Part shown: piece after piece, positions 1-10,531 of the stretch
Position numbering within the stretch: the stretch's first letter is position 1
How the letters are laid out: every line of letters begins with the position of its first letter
Assembly (NCBI RefSeq): GCF_014199935.1
Contig: NZ_JACHOP010000008.1
Coordinates: 107,868 to 171,867 of the forward strand
Length of the DNA stretch: 64,000 nt
Source of the DNA: Methylorubrum rhodinum
GTDB lineage: Bacteria; Pseudomonadota; Alphaproteobacteria; Rhizobiales; Beijerinckiaceae
Reading direction: 5' to 3'
Translations under genes and position numbers: made by a program
The notes under the pieces: model-generated
The model's database searches: none
What the model was told of the DNA's origin: nothing
Seen by the model: the letters and a program-made list of their open reading frames with translations, nothing else

Positions 1-85
1 ATGCTATCGGATTGCGCGGGATACTTAGCCTCATAGAGCCCTACCGGAACTATGGATCACCTCGTATAACATGGACTTCGAAATT

Positions 86-115
86 GTCCCGGATTTTTTG
101 AATCCGGGACTTTTT

Positions 116-116
<1 letters not shown>
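86..116. terminator. Rho-independent terminator, probably bidirectional
   Basis: A perfect 10-bp stem (86-95 pairs with 101-110) encloses a 5-nt loop and is followed by six T residues on the plus strand. It lies against the ccrM stop codon. It would terminate a rightward transcript entering from outside the window. On the minus strand a short AATTT follows the stem, so it may also end ccrM. Confidence 0.8.
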
Positions 117-1738
<1,622 letters not shown>

Positions 1739-2086
1739 ATGAAGGCCACCAGCTGGACCGTCGCCGCCTGCCTCGCCACCGTCATCGGCACCGCCGCCGC
1801 GCTGCCCGCCCAGGCCCAGGGGGGCAAGGCATCCTGGTACGGGAGCGGGCACCGCACGGCGAACGGCGAGCGGTTCAATCCCAACGGACTCACCGCCGCC
1901 CATCGCAGCCTGCCCTTCGGCACCCGCGTCCGCGTGACCAACCGGGCCAACGGCCGCTCGGTCGTGGTGCGCATCAACGACCGCGGCCCGTTCGTCGGCG
2001 GACGGGTGATCGATCTGGCGCGCGGCTCGGCCCGGGCGCTCGGCATCGGCGGCGTCAGCTACGTGTCCCTCTCCGTGATGCGCTGA
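1739..2086 (+). CDS. RlpA-like double-psi beta-barrel protein, secreted
   Basis: A short exported protein of 115 residues. It has an N-terminal signal peptide ending near AAALPAQAQ, followed by a double-psi beta-barrel domain. The RlpA-type features are [18 protein letters not shown], the central FGTRVRVTN strand and the [17 protein letters not shown] block with its conserved Asp-Arg-Gly. RlpA proteins are septal lytic transglycosylases acting on denuded glycan. This one lacks the C-terminal SPOR domain that sends RlpA to the septum, so location and activity may differ. ATG at 1739 starts the signal peptide directly; an in-frame ATG at 1727 is an alternative. Confidence 0.85.
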   Translation: MKATSWTVAACLATVIGTAAALPAQAQGGKASWYGSGHRTANGERFNPNGLTAAHRSLPFGTRVRVTNRANGRSVVVRINDRGPFVGGRVIDLARGSARALGIGGVSYVSLSVMR

Positions 2087-2245
2087 GCGGACGTTTCAGA
2101 GCTTCGGGACCGGACGATCGCTCCGCGAACGGAGCCCCTCGGCAATCCCGCTTTGCGTCGTGAGACACGGACGGCGTTGCCGAGGGAACGGCCCCTTCCC
2201 ATAATCCGGCGAGTCCTGCGTCCGGACTGACGAGGAGAGGTCGAG

Positions 2246-2563
2246 ATGGCGAAGCCGATGGTGGTCGAGATTCCGCACGAACTCGGCCGCGAGGAAGCCC
2301 GCCGCCGCATCGCGGAGGGCACCGCCAAGGCGCGTGACGCGCTGGGCCGGAGCGGCATCGCCATCAACACCCTCGACTGGACCGGCGACCGCCTCGACTA
2401 TTCCGTCACGGCGCTGGCCCAGACGGTGACCGGCCAGATCGATGTCGGCCCCGACAGCGTGCGGGTCGAGGTGCGCCTGCCCCTGCTGCTCTCGGTCTTC
2501 GCCGCCAAGATCCAGAAGATCGTCGGCCGCGAGGGCAACAACCTGCTCATCACCAAGAAGTAG
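2246..2563 (+). CDS. Polyhydroxyalkanoic acid system family protein
   Basis: A 105-residue soluble protein matching the small PHA-granule-region family (PHA_gran_rgn type). It has an N-terminal VEIPHELGREEARRRI segment typical of that family, a basic helix, and a C-terminal beta-rich part ending in GNNLLITKK. Family members are found in PHA producers and are thought to act in granule metabolism; their biochemical role is not settled. No phasin or PHA synthase gene is adjacent. The start is preceded by a good GAGGAGAGG ribosome-binding site. Identity is from family resemblance only. Confidence 0.75.
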   Translation: MAKPMVVEIPHELGREEARRRIAEGTAKARDALGRSGIAINTLDWTGDRLDYSVTALAQTVTGQIDVGPDSVRVEVRLPLLLSVFAAKIQKIVGREGNNLLITKK

Positions 2564-2638
2564 CGGAACCCGGGCCGGGCGCGGCTGTTGGCCTCGTTCG
2601 CGGCCCCTGCCGGCCGCCCGAGCCGAGGCGCGCCACCG

Positions 2639-2857
2639 ATGTCGAATCCCGGACCGATCCCGGAAGCCCCGCAGCCGACGACGCCCGATCCCGCGCCCCC
2701 GGTCGAGCCGCCGCAGGTGCCCGAGCCCGGTCCGGGACCGGAGATTCCCGGCGGCACCCCCGCCGAGGCGCCGGGCGGCACGCCGACCGAGATTCCGGTC
2801 GAGGCCCCCGGTATCCCCGAGTCGACGCCGACCGGCCCGGCCAATCCGGTCGCCTGA
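2639..2857 (+). CDS. Short proline-rich protein of unknown function
   Basis: A 72-residue product made almost entirely of Pro, Gly, Glu, Ala and Thr, with imperfect repeats of the form PGGTP and EIPV/EIPG. It has no signal peptide, membrane segment or recognisable domain, and would be intrinsically disordered and acidic. It lies 75 bp after the PHA-family gene and 54 bp before the ABC-F gene, on the same strand. In DNA this GC-rich, an open frame of such composition can arise by chance, so its reality is uncertain. Confidence 0.45.
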   Translation: MSNPGPIPEAPQPTTPDPAPPVEPPQVPEPGPGPEIPGGTPAEAPGGTPTEIPVEAPGIPESTPTGPANPVA

Positions 2858-2911
2858 CGGCTTCTCCGAATCGGGTTTGTTCCGGGCTGCGGCTGCTGCC
2901 ATAAGCCCGGC

Positions 2912-4717
2912 ATGGCCGCCCCACCCCTTCTGACCCTGCAAGACGTCGCGCTCACCTTCGGCGGCACGCCGCTGATCGAGCGGGCGGAACTGACCATCGC
3001 GCCCGGCGAGCGCGCCTGCCTCGTCGGCCGCAACGGCTCGGGCAAGTCGACCCTGATGCGCATCGCCGCTGGGTTCGCCGAGCCGGACAGGGGCGAGCGC
3101 TTCCTCCAGCCCGGCACGACGGTCCGCTACCTCGCGCAGGAGCCGGACTTTTCCGGATTCAGTTCGATCCTCGACTTCGTGCAGGCCGGCCTCGCGCCGG
3201 GCGACGACGCCTATCGCGGCCGCTACCTGCTGGAGAGCCTCGGCCTCACCGGCGAGGAGGAGCCGTCCCGGCTCTCGGGCGGCGAGGCGCGCCGCGCCGC
3301 TCTGGCCCAGGCGCTGGCGCCCGAACCCGACATCCTGCTGCTGGACGAGCCCACCAACCATCTCGACCTGCCCGCGATCGAGTGGCTGGAGACCGAGCTG
3401 AAGCGCTCGCGCTCGGCGCTCGTCCTCATCAGCCACGACCGGCGCTTCCTCACCGCGCTCTCGCGGGCGACGATCTGGCTCGACCGCGGCGTCACCCGCC
3501 GGATCGAGCAGGGGTTCGGCAGCTTCGAGGCGTGGCGCGACGCCTTCTTCGAGGAGGAGGAGCGCGACAAGCACAAGCTCGACCGCAAGATCGTCGCGGA
3601 GGAGGACTGGCTGCGCTACGGCGTCACCGCCCGGCGCAAGCGCAACGTCCGCCGCCTGTCCGACCTGCACGACCTGAGGAGGAAGAGCCGCGAGCATCGC
3701 CGCCCCGTGGGGCAGGCGGTGATGACCGCCACCGAGGGCGAATCCTCCGGCACGCTCATCGCCGAGGCCCGGCGGGTGTCGAAATCCTACGGCGACCGGA
3801 GAATCGTCGACGACCTGTCGCTCCGCGTCGTGCGCGGCGACCGGCTCGGCATCGTCGGCCCGAACGGAACCGGCAAGACCACGCTGATCAACCTGCTCAC
3901 CGGCGCGCTCGCGCCCGATTCCGGAGAGATCCGCCTCGGCACCGGCCTCAACATGGTCCATCTCGACCAGCGCCGGGCCTCGCTCGATCCGAACGCCACC
4001 GTGGCCGAGGTGCTGACGGGTGGGCGCGGCGACACCGTCGATGTCGGCGGACGAAGCCGCCACGTCGTCGGCTACCTCAAGGACTTCCTGTTCGCCCCCG
4101 AGCAGGCCCGCACGCCGGTGAGCGTGCTCTCGGGCGGCGAGCGCAACCGCCTGCTGATCGCCCGGACGCTGGCCCAGGCCTCGAACCTCCTCGTCCTCGA
4201 CGAGCCGACCAACGACCTCGACCTCGAGACCCTCGACCTTCTGCAGGAGATGCTCGGCGACTTTGCCGGCACCCTGATCCTGGTGAGCCACGACCGCGAC
4301 TTCCTCGACCGGGTCGCGGGCAACGTGCTGGTGAGCGAGGGCGAGGGCCGCTGGGTCGAGTATGCCGGCGGCTACACGGACATGCTGGCCCAGCGCGGGC
4401 GCGGCGTGGAGGCGCGGGAGTCCAAGGAGAAGCCGCGCGAGCGGGCGCCCCGCACCGATTCGCCGAGGGACGCCGCGAAGGACTCGAAGACGAAACTCGG
4501 CTTCAAGGAGCAGCACGAGTTGAAGACGCTGCCGAAACGGATCGCCGAACTGGAGGCCGGCATCGCCAAGCTGCGCGAGGTCCTGTCCGATTCCGGGCTC
4601 TACGGCCGCGATCCGGAGCGCTTTAGCAAGGCCACCGGCCTCCTGGAAAAGGCCGAGATCGAACTGGCGAGCGCCGAGGACCGCTGGCTGACCCTGGAGA
4701 TGCAGCGCGAGTCGTGA
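2912..4717 (+). CDS. ABC-F family ATP-binding protein (Uup-like)
   Basis: A 601-residue soluble ABC-F ATPase with two nucleotide-binding domains and no membrane domain. The first has Walker A GRNGSGKST, signature LSGGEARR and Walker B ILLLDEPTNH. The second has GPNGTGKTT, LSGGERNR and LLVLDEPTND. They are joined by the charged linker typical of ABC-F proteins. A C-terminal coiled coil (about residues 525-600, containing LPKRIAELEAGIAKLREVL) resembles the DNA-binding tail of Uup. ABC-F proteins act on ribosomes or on branched DNA; the tail favours the Uup group. Specific substrate is inferred, not shown. Confidence 0.9.
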   Translation: MAAPPLLTLQDVALTFGGTPLIERAELTIAPGERACLVGRNGSGKSTLMRIAAGFAEPDRGERFLQPGTTVRYLAQEPDFSGFSSILDFVQAGLAPGDDAYRGRYLLESLGLTGEEEPSRLSGGEARRAALAQALAPEPDILLLDEPTNHLDLPAIEWLETELKRSRSALVLISHDRRFLTALSRATIWLDRGVTRRIEQGFGSFEAWRDAFFEEEERDKHKLDRKIVAEEDWLRYGVTARRKRNVRRLSDLHDLRRKSREHRRPVGQAVMTATEGESSGTLIAEARRVSKSYGDRRIVDDLSLRVVRGDRLGIVGPNGTGKTTLINLLTGALAPDSGEIRLGTGLNMVHLDQRRASLDPNATVAEVLTGGRGDTVDVGGRSRHVVGYLKDFLFAPEQARTPVSVLSGGERNRLLIARTLAQASNLLVLDEPTNDLDLETLDLLQEMLGDFAGTLILVSHDRDFLDRVAGNVLVSEGEGRWVEYAGGYTDMLAQRGRGVEARESKEKPRERAPRTDSPRDAAKDSKTKLGFKEQHELKTLPKRIAELEAGIAKLREVLSDSGLYGRDPERFSKATGLLEKAEIELASAEDRWLTLEMQRES

Positions 4718-5104
4718 GGGCCTGACGGATTCGGGTCCGAGACGCCCGGTGATGCGCGTCGGCAACGGCGGCGGGCACGATTAGACAGCAAAGTTCTTTT
4801 GTAATTACCGGCCTCTGGGGAAAAGCCGGCCGGGCGGACGGCCAATACGTTGCGGGACTGCAACAGCCCCCCAAGAAGCCGGCCTCCGAAGCTTTTGCAG
4901 GGGCCGACTCTGTTGCCCGTACGGCCGCGCTCGCCCATGGTGCCCCGGCGAACGGGAGAACCCCGACGCAGGTTTGGTCGATGTCCCGGCGGGGAGCGCC
5001 AAACACCAAGGGAAATAAGGACGAGACGGGCGTGGTTCGCCGGAAGGCGGGCGCCCCAGAAGAAGTCCGATCCCGTGGGTCTCGAAACTTCTGGAGGTTT
5101 CACA
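4718..5104. other. Leader and promoter region of the porin gene
   Basis: This 387-bp gap lies upstream of a probably highly expressed porin. A short AT-rich stretch near 4780-4810 and several GC-rich inverted words near 4825-4845 are visible. A clear CTGGAGG ribosome-binding site sits about 7 bp before the porin ATG. No small ORF with coding character is evident, and a long untranslated leader is plausible. Confidence 0.4.
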
Positions 5105-6766
5105 ATGAAGCTCGTCAAGAGCCTTCTCCTGGGTACGGCGGCGGGGCTGACCGTCGTGGGCGGGGCTCAGGCCGCCGACCTGCCGGTGAAGAAGGCGGTT
5201 CCGATCGAGTACGTCCGCGTCTGCACCGCCTACGGTGCCGGCTTCTTCTACATCCCGGGCACCGACACCTGCCTGCGCATCTCGGGCCGCGCTCGCGCCG
5301 AATACGGCTACATCGGCTCCGACAGCCGCAACGTTCCGGGCGGCGGTGACCTCTCGGGCTTCACCGGCCTCGCGCGCTTCAACGTCGACGCCCGCACCCA
5401 GACCGGCTACGGCACGCTGCGCGCCTTCCTGCGCCTCGACGCCGCCAGTCGCACCGGCCACACCAAATTCGCCTCCGGCACCAACCTGCGTATCGGCTAC
5501 GCCTATTCCGGCACCGGCCAGGACCAGTTCGGCCGCGTCCAGAACTTCATGAACGTCGACAAGGCGTTCGTGCAGTTCGCCGGCCTGACCGCCGGTCGCG
5601 CCTCCTCGTTCTTCGACTTCTACGCCGCCGACTACGAGATCATCGGCTCGTCGCTGGGCTCCAACCTCGCCTCCACGAACCTGCTCGCCTGGACGCAGAA
5701 GTTCGCCGGCGGCTGGTCGGCCACGATCTCGATGGAAGACCCGAACTACCGCAAGAATCCGCTCTTCTCCGATGCCGTCGGCTCCACCGGCCTCGTCCCG
5801 GGCCAGAGCGGCGTGAACAACTTCTTCACGACGGCCCCGACCCCGATCATCCTGGCCACCAACGCTGCGGGCAACGCCACGGCCGTGACCTTCGTGGACG
5901 CCGTGCAGCGTTCGCGCATGCCCGACTTCGTCGGCTCGCTGCGCTACGACGCGCCGTGGGGTTCGGCTCAGCTCTCGGCCGCCGTCAAGGACATCAACAT
6001 CGGCGGCGGCATCGCCGGCTCGGCCTTCACCAACCTGACGCCCGCCCCCGGCGCTGTTACCACCCCGCTCGGCAACCCCGCCGTCGCCGCCCTTCTCGCG
6101 GCCCGCGGCATCTCCCCCGGCGCCCAGACCGAGTACGGCTGGGCGGTTCAGGCCGGCGCAAAGTTCAACCTGCCCTGGATTGCTCCCGGCGACGGCCTCT
6201 ACCTCCAGGGTGCCTACGGCGAGGGTGCCAACAACTACACCGGCATCAACCGCTTCACCGCCGGCTACCTGAGCAACGCCGCGACCTACGCCGGCAATCC
6301 GTTCAACCAGTACCTGTCGGACGCGATCGTCAACCCGCTCACCGGCAAGATCGAACTGTCCAACAGCTTCACGGCGGTGGCCTCGTTCCTCCACTACTGG
6401 TCGCCGGAGTGGCGCTCGGCCCTCTACGCCAGCTACGGCGAGATCTGGTTCTCGCAGGGCGCGCGTCAGGCCATCAGCCAGACGACCGGCATCATCGGTG
6501 CGGGCCAGGGCCTGTCCCCGCCGTCCTACCTGACGAACCTCGCCGGCTACAACCTCAGCGCCGCGCTCCGCGACACCTATCAGGTCGTCACCGGCGCGAG
6601 CCTGATCTGGTCGCCGGTCAAGGATCTCGATATCGGCGTGGAAGGCCAGTACATCAAGACGGGCGTCAAGAGCGGCCGCGTCAACGACTCCAGCCGCGGC
6701 ACGCCGTTCACGGTGTCCTCGGAGGACGTCTACCAGGCTCGCTTCCGCGTCCAGCGCGACTTCTAA
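5105..6766 (+). CDS. Outer-membrane porin, Rhizobiales porin family
   Basis: General diffusion porin of 553 residues. It has a signal peptide (residues 1-24, cleavage after VVGGAQA), then the ADLPVKKAVPIEYVRVC start typical of Rhizobiales Omp2/RopA-type porins. The early sequence CLRISGRARAEYGY is the first barrel strand, and the protein ends in the aromatic strand RFRVQRDF expected for BamA-assembled barrels. It is longer than Brucella Omp2b, with extra Gly/Ala/Asn-rich loops around residues 230-330. ATG 5105 is fixed by the signal peptide and ribosome-binding site. Two hairpins follow the gene, so it is probably monocistronic. Confidence 0.93.
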   Translation: MKLVKSLLLGTAAGLTVVGGAQAADLPVKKAVPIEYVRVCTAYGAGFFYIPGTDTCLRISGRARAEYGYIGSDSRNVPGGGDLSGFTGLARFNVDARTQTGYGTLRAFLRLDAASRTGHTKFASGTNLRIGYAYSGTGQDQFGRVQNFMNVDKAFVQFAGLTAGRASSFFDFYAADYEIIGSSLGSNLASTNLLAWTQKFAGGWSATISMEDPNYRKNPLFSDAVGSTGLVPGQSGVNNFFTTAPTPIILATNAAGNATAVTFVDAVQRSRMPDFVGSLRYDAPWGSAQLSAAVKDINIGGGIAGSAFTNLTPAPGAVTTPLGNPAVAALLAARGISPGAQTEYGWAVQAGAKFNLPWIAPGDGLYLQGAYGEGANNYTGINRFTAGYLSNAATYAGNPFNQYLSDAIVNPLTGKIELSNSFTAVASFLHYWSPEWRSALYASYGEIWFSQGARQAISQTTGIIGAGQGLSPPSYLTNLAGYNLSAALRDTYQVVTGASLIWSPVKDLDIGVEGQYIKTGVKSGRVNDSSRGTPFTVSSEDVYQARFRVQRDF

Positions 6767-6783
6767 GCAGACCCTGCGATCAG

Positions 6784-6809
6784 GCTCCCCCGCTCACGGG
6801 CGGGGGAGC
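6784..6809 (+). terminator. GC-rich hairpin after the porin gene
   Basis: An inverted repeat whose left arm starts at 6784 and right arm ends at 6809, with a short loop around TCAC. It begins 17 bp after the porin stop codon. It has no T tract and probably protects the 3' end or pauses polymerase ahead of the next hairpin. Confidence 0.6.
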
Positions 6810-6830
6810 CCTCAGCAAAAACCTCCGAGC

Positions 6831-6854
6831 CCCGGCCTCACGGCCGGGTTTTTT
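6831..6854 (+). terminator. Rho-independent terminator of the porin gene
   Basis: The stem CCCGGCC/GGCCGGG-type inverted repeat at 6831-6848 is followed immediately by a run of six T residues. This is a canonical intrinsic terminator for the porin transcript. Confidence 0.85.
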
Positions 6855-7004
6855 GCGTCTAGAGCCTTCATCGGAACCCGTGAGGGCCGCGGCCTTCAAG
6901 TCGCCCCGAACCCGCGTATCCTTGAGCGCCTGCGTCTCATCCGGCGTCCGGCGCACGGACGCGGCGGCACGCGAGGTCGGCCCGCTTTGTCCCTGTCCTC
7001 TCCG

Positions 7005-8951
7005 ATGTCCTTCATTCGCACCCGGCTCGGCTGGCTCGCCGGGCTGCCGGCCCTCGCACTCATCGGCGTGGCGAGCGCCTATCTCGCCGTCCCGAGCATC
7101 GAGGATGAGATCGCCCGCGCCGCCGCCGAGGTGGCGCGCAGGACCGGGGAGGGCCAGCCCGAACCGTGGCTGCGGGTCAGGGTCGAGGGGCGCGACCTCG
7201 TCGCCGCGGGCGAGGCCCCGCAGTCGCCCGACCGCGAGGCCGCCCTCGGGCGACTCGCCGGGATCGAGGGCACGCGCCGGCTGATCGACCGCACCGGCCT
7301 GATCGAGGAGGCCTCCCCCTTCGTCTGGACCGTGGAACGGCCTGCCGCCGACCGGCTGGAGGCCGCGGGCAGCCGCCCGGCCGAGATCGGCGCCTTCGAA
7401 CTGGTCCAGCGGCTCAAGCCGGTCCTGCCGCGCACGGCGACCCTCGACGACAGGACGCGAGCCGCCCGCGGTGCCCCGCCGGACTTCCCCGACGCGGCGG
7501 CCTACGCGGTCGAGCGGCTCGCCGACCTGACCACAGGCTCGGTCGCCACCGTCCACGACACCGTGATCTCGATACGCGGGGAGGCCGCGAGCCTGGCCGC
7601 CTACGATGCGCTCCGCACTGCCCTGGCTCGCCCGCCGCAGGGCTTCAGCCTCGGCACGGTCGAGATCCTGCCGCCCGTCGTCGCCGATCTGCGCCTCACG
7701 GTGGAGCGTCGGCCCGACGGCAGCCTCGAACTCGGCGGCCACGTCGCCTCGCCCGAGGCGCGCGAGGCGATTCGCGCCGCCGCTGCGGAGAGCGCCGAGG
7801 GCGCCGCGATCGACGACCGGATGCAGGACGCCCGCAGCCTCGGCCTCGACGGTCCGGCCGTCGCCAGGACGTTGCTGAAAGTCGCCGCCCTGCTCCACGA
7901 GGGCCGCGTCGCCTACGAGCAGGGCCGCATCTCGGTCGCCGGCATCGCGCTCGATGCCGGAGCGGTCGGCGAGATCGAGGCGCTGCTGCGCGACGACCTT
8001 CCCTCCGGCCTCGCCGCCGGCTCCGTCGCGCTCACCGCCCGGCCGATCGTGCCCTACGTCCTGCGGGTGCGCCGCGGCGCGGACAGCGTGACGCTGAGCG
8101 GCCATCTGCCCGACGAGGCCGCCCGCGAAAGCCTGCTCGCCCGCCTGCGCCCGCGCCTGTTCCGCGAGGCGGTCCGGGACCGCACGCGGCTGGCGGCCGG
8201 CGCACCGGACGGGTTCACGATCGCCGTCGCAGCCGGACTCGACGCGCTGACGACGCTGTCGGGCGGCGAGATCGCCGTCCGCGGCACGAGCGTTCGGCTG
8301 TCGGGCACGAGTCTCTACCCGGAGGCCGCCGCCCGATTGTCGCGCACGCTGCCCGCGGCGATGCCGGCGGGCTGGAGCGCCGCCGTCGCGGTCTCGGGCG
8401 GCGAGACGGCGGCGCGTCTCGATCCGCAGGAATGCGGGCGCCGCCTCGCCGAACGGATCGTCGGGCACCCCTTGCGCTTCGCGCCGGGCAGCGCGGCGCT
8501 GGCGGCCGAATTCTACCCCGTCCTCGACGCCGTGGCCGCACTCGCCCGCGATTGCCCGACCGAGCGCATCGAGATCGTCGGCCATCTCGACCCGCCGAAC
8601 GCCAAGCCGGCCGAGGCCGATCCCGTCGCGGCGGAGGCCGCGCGCGAATCGGCACCGAAGCCGACGCCCGCCCCGGCGAAGAAGGCGGAAGCGAAGTCGG
8701 CCAAGGACGAGAAGGGCAAGGACGACAAGAGCAGGGCGAAGCGGGACGACAAGGCCGACGCCAAGCCAGCTCAGATCGAGAAGCCCGTTCCCGCCCCGGT
8801 GGAGACCGGTGCCGATCTCGCGCGGGCGCGGGCGCTCGCCGTCATCGACTACCTGCAGAAGGCAGGCGTGCCGCTCGGCCGCGCCACGCTCGCGGAGGGC
8901 GCCGCGCCGCTCACCGAGCGCCAGGGCATCGGCCTCGCGCTTCGCTCGTGA
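7005..8951 (+). CDS. OmpA-domain envelope protein with a charged insertion
   Basis: A 648-residue protein with one N-terminal membrane anchor (residues 8-26). A long region of repeated alpha/beta units follows; several resemble BON modules, with motifs such as VEGRDLVAAGEA, ISIRGEAASL, LELGGHVASPEAR and VTLSGHLPDEAAR. The C-terminal part looks like an OmpA peptidoglycan-binding domain, with LRFAPGSAAL and IEIVGHLD. That domain is interrupted after residue 531 by about 65 Lys/Asp/Ala-rich residues before the ARARALAVIDYL helix resumes. The layout recalls mycobacterial OmpATb. Role inferred: linking membrane and cell wall. ATG 7005 is preferred over TTG 6987. The next gene overlaps its stop. 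Confidence 0.75.
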   Translation: MSFIRTRLGWLAGLPALALIGVASAYLAVPSIEDEIARAAAEVARRTGEGQPEPWLRVRVEGRDLVAAGEAPQSPDREAALGRLAGIEGTRRLIDRTGLIEEASPFVWTVERPAADRLEAAGSRPAEIGAFELVQRLKPVLPRTATLDDRTRAARGAPPDFPDAAAYAVERLADLTTGSVATVHDTVISIRGEAASLAAYDALRTALARPPQGFSLGTVEILPPVVADLRLTVERRPDGSLELGGHVASPEAREAIRAAAAESAEGAAIDDRMQDARSLGLDGPAVARTLLKVAALLHEGRVAYEQGRISVAGIALDAGAVGEIEALLRDDLPSGLAAGSVALTARPIVPYVLRVRRGADSVTLSGHLPDEAARESLLARLRPRLFREAVRDRTRLAAGAPDGFTIAVAAGLDALTTLSGGEIAVRGTSVRLSGTSLYPEAAARLSRTLPAAMPAGWSAAVAVSGGETAARLDPQECGRRLAERIVGHPLRFAPGSAALAAEFYPVLDAVAALARDCPTERIEIVGHLDPPNAKPAEADPVAAEAARESAPKPTPAPAKKAEAKSAKDEKGKDDKSRAKRDDKADAKPAQIEKPVPAPVETGADLARARALAVIDYLQKAGVPLGRATLAEGAAPLTERQGIGLALRS

Positions 8952-9229
8952 TCTCCCTCGTCGTCCCGCTCTGGCCTGGGCTCGCCGCCTCCCTCGCGCT
9001 CGGCCTCGCCATCGGCGCCCTCGCGGGTGTCCCGCGCGTGCGCGCGACGAGGATCGCCGCGGGCCTGCCGCTGCTCGCGCTCGGCCTGCTTCTGGGTCTC
9101 GCCGGGCTCGATACCGTGCCGGGGCGTGCCGGCCTGTGGATCGAGATCGCCGCGCTGGTGCTCGCCTGCTATCTGGCCGGCTGCTCGCTCGGCGCGCTCG
9201 CCCGGATGCTGTCCGGCCGCACCTCCTGA
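8948..9229 (+). CDS. Small inner-membrane protein coupled to the OmpA-domain gene
   Basis: A 93-residue hydrophobic protein with about three predicted membrane helices (roughly residues 5-25, 38-56 and 65-85). The GTG start overlaps the stop of the upstream OmpA-domain gene by 4 bp (GTGA), so the two are translationally coupled and probably work together in the envelope. No family is recognised. Its last 61 bp overlap the 3' end of the convergent cyclase gene. Confidence 0.65.
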   Translation: MISLVVPLWPGLAASLALGLAIGALAGVPRVRATRIAAGLPLLALGLLLGLAGLDTVPGRAGLWIEIAALVLACYLAGCSLGALARMLSGRTS

Positions 9230-10440
9230 GGCAGGGCCCAGATCCGCTGCGCCCGCTCGACCCCGCGCAGGGCGAAGGCGCCGACCTCCGTCAGCGTGGC
9301 GGCGCACCGGCCGGCGAAGGCGTCCGAGATCAGGAGATGGCGGTCGAGCGCGTCGCAGAGCCGCTCGATCCGGCTCGCCTCGTTCACGGCGCGGCCGATC
9401 ATGGTGAAGTCGAGGCGCCGGTCGGTGCCGACATTGCCGTACACCAGCGGCCCGAAATGCAGGACGAGGTCAGCCTCCAGCGTCGGCAGGCCGCGTCGGC
9501 GACGCGCGGCGTTGAGTTCGCCGTTGCGGGCCAGCGCCTCCTGCGCGGCGGCGAGCGCCCCGGCGCAGGCCGGGCAGGCGTGTTCCTCCGGATCGGCCGC
9601 GGAGAACACCGCGAGAAACCCGTCGCCGAGGAATTTCAGGATCTCGCCGCCGTGGCGCCGCACCGGCTCGCCGAGCGCATCGAAATGTTCGTCGAGCCAG
9701 CCGACGACCTTGAGCGGATCGTCGCGGTCGGCCAAAGCCGTGAAGCCGCGCAGATCCGCGAGCAGGATCGCCGCCGGCACCACCGCGCTCTGCCCGCGGC
9801 GGATTTCGCCCGCCAGCACCCGCGTGGCGGTGGCGGGGCCGAGATAGGTGCCGGCAACCTCGCGCAGGGTGTGAGCGAGGCTGAGCTTCGACGTCGCCAG
9901 GGCGATCGCCGGCACCAGCGCCGACAGCGCCTCCAGGTCCTCCGGCGTGAAGCCGCCGGCCCGGTCGGTGGAGAACGAGATGCCGGCGCCCTCGATGGCG
10001 CTGCCCGGCGCGAAGCCGACGAGGTGGAGCAGGTAATCGGTGCCGCCCGCCCTCCGAAGCTCGCCGAGCAGCGGGAGATCGGGCACCGACACCGCGCCGT
10101 CGAGCCGCCAGCGCACGCTCTCGCGCTCGTTCTCGTGCAGCCACGCGATCGGGCTGCGGGCGTAGCTCGCCTCGCCCTCCGGCCCGTGCGCGGCGGGGAA
10201 CAGGGCGAGCCCCTCGCCGCGGCGCCACGCGAGGCTCGCGCCGCGGAACAGCGGATCGATCGTCGGCACCGACAGGCTGAGGCGCCAGAGCGGAAGCCCG
10301 GCGGCGACGAGGCCTTCGCAGAGTTCGGTCACGATCGCGTCGCCGTCGTCCGAGGCCACCGCCCCGGCGATGAGCCGGGCTTCGACGGCCCGAAGGTCGG
10401 ACGCGCGGGCAACGGAGGATGGGGACGAGGACTCGGGCAT
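9169..10440 (-). CDS. Class III adenylate/guanylate cyclase
   Basis: A soluble 423-residue cyclase that makes cAMP (or cGMP) from the nucleoside triphosphate. The catalytic domain fills the C-terminal half (about 215-400). Metal-binding aspartates are visible in LLADLRGFTALAD (Asp229) and ILKFLGDGFLAVF (Asp273), and DFTMIGRAVNEASRIE is the conserved substrate and dimer helix. The N-terminal 200 residues have a GAF-like alternation ending in a helix that would connect sensor to catalytic domain, but no ligand can be assigned. Its 3' end overlaps the convergent membrane-protein gene. Substrate choice between ATP and GTP is inferred from the family. Confidence 0.9.
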   Translation of the reverse strand: MPESSSPSSVARASDLRAVEARLIAGAVASDDGDAIVTELCEGLVAAGLPLWRLSLSVPTIDPLFRGASLAWRRGEGLALFPAAHGPEGEASYARSPIAWLHENERESVRWRLDGAVSVPDLPLLGELRRAGGTDYLLHLVGFAPGSAIEGAGISFSTDRAGGFTPEDLEALSALVPAIALATSKLSLAHTLREVAGTYLGPATATRVLAGEIRRGQSAVVPAAILLADLRGFTALADRDDPLKVVGWLDEHFDALGEPVRRHGGEILKFLGDGFLAVFSAADPEEHACPACAGALAAAQEALARNGELNAARRRRGLPTLEADLVLHFGPLVYGNVGTDRRLDFTMIGRAVNEASRIERLCDALDRHLLISDAFAGRCAATLTEVGAFALRGVERAQRIWALPQEVRPDSIRASAPSEQPAR

Positions 10441-10531
10441 GGCGCCCGGATTGTAGCGGAAACGGCGCCCCGGTGTCGTGCCGGCGTCTCGCCGGTCCCT
10501 TGCAGGCCCCTTGCCGACCCCTTGGCCGCGC

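Noticed and set aside
2096..4765. An 889-codon open frame on the minus strand opposite the ABC-F gene
   Set aside because: It is antisense to a clearly homologous gene, has Arg/Gly/Ala/Pro-biased composition, and matches no family. Long antisense frames are expected at this GC content.
4805..6394. A 529-codon frame antisense to the porin gene
   Set aside because: Repetitive Val/Gly/Glu composition with no domain; opposite an unmistakable porin.
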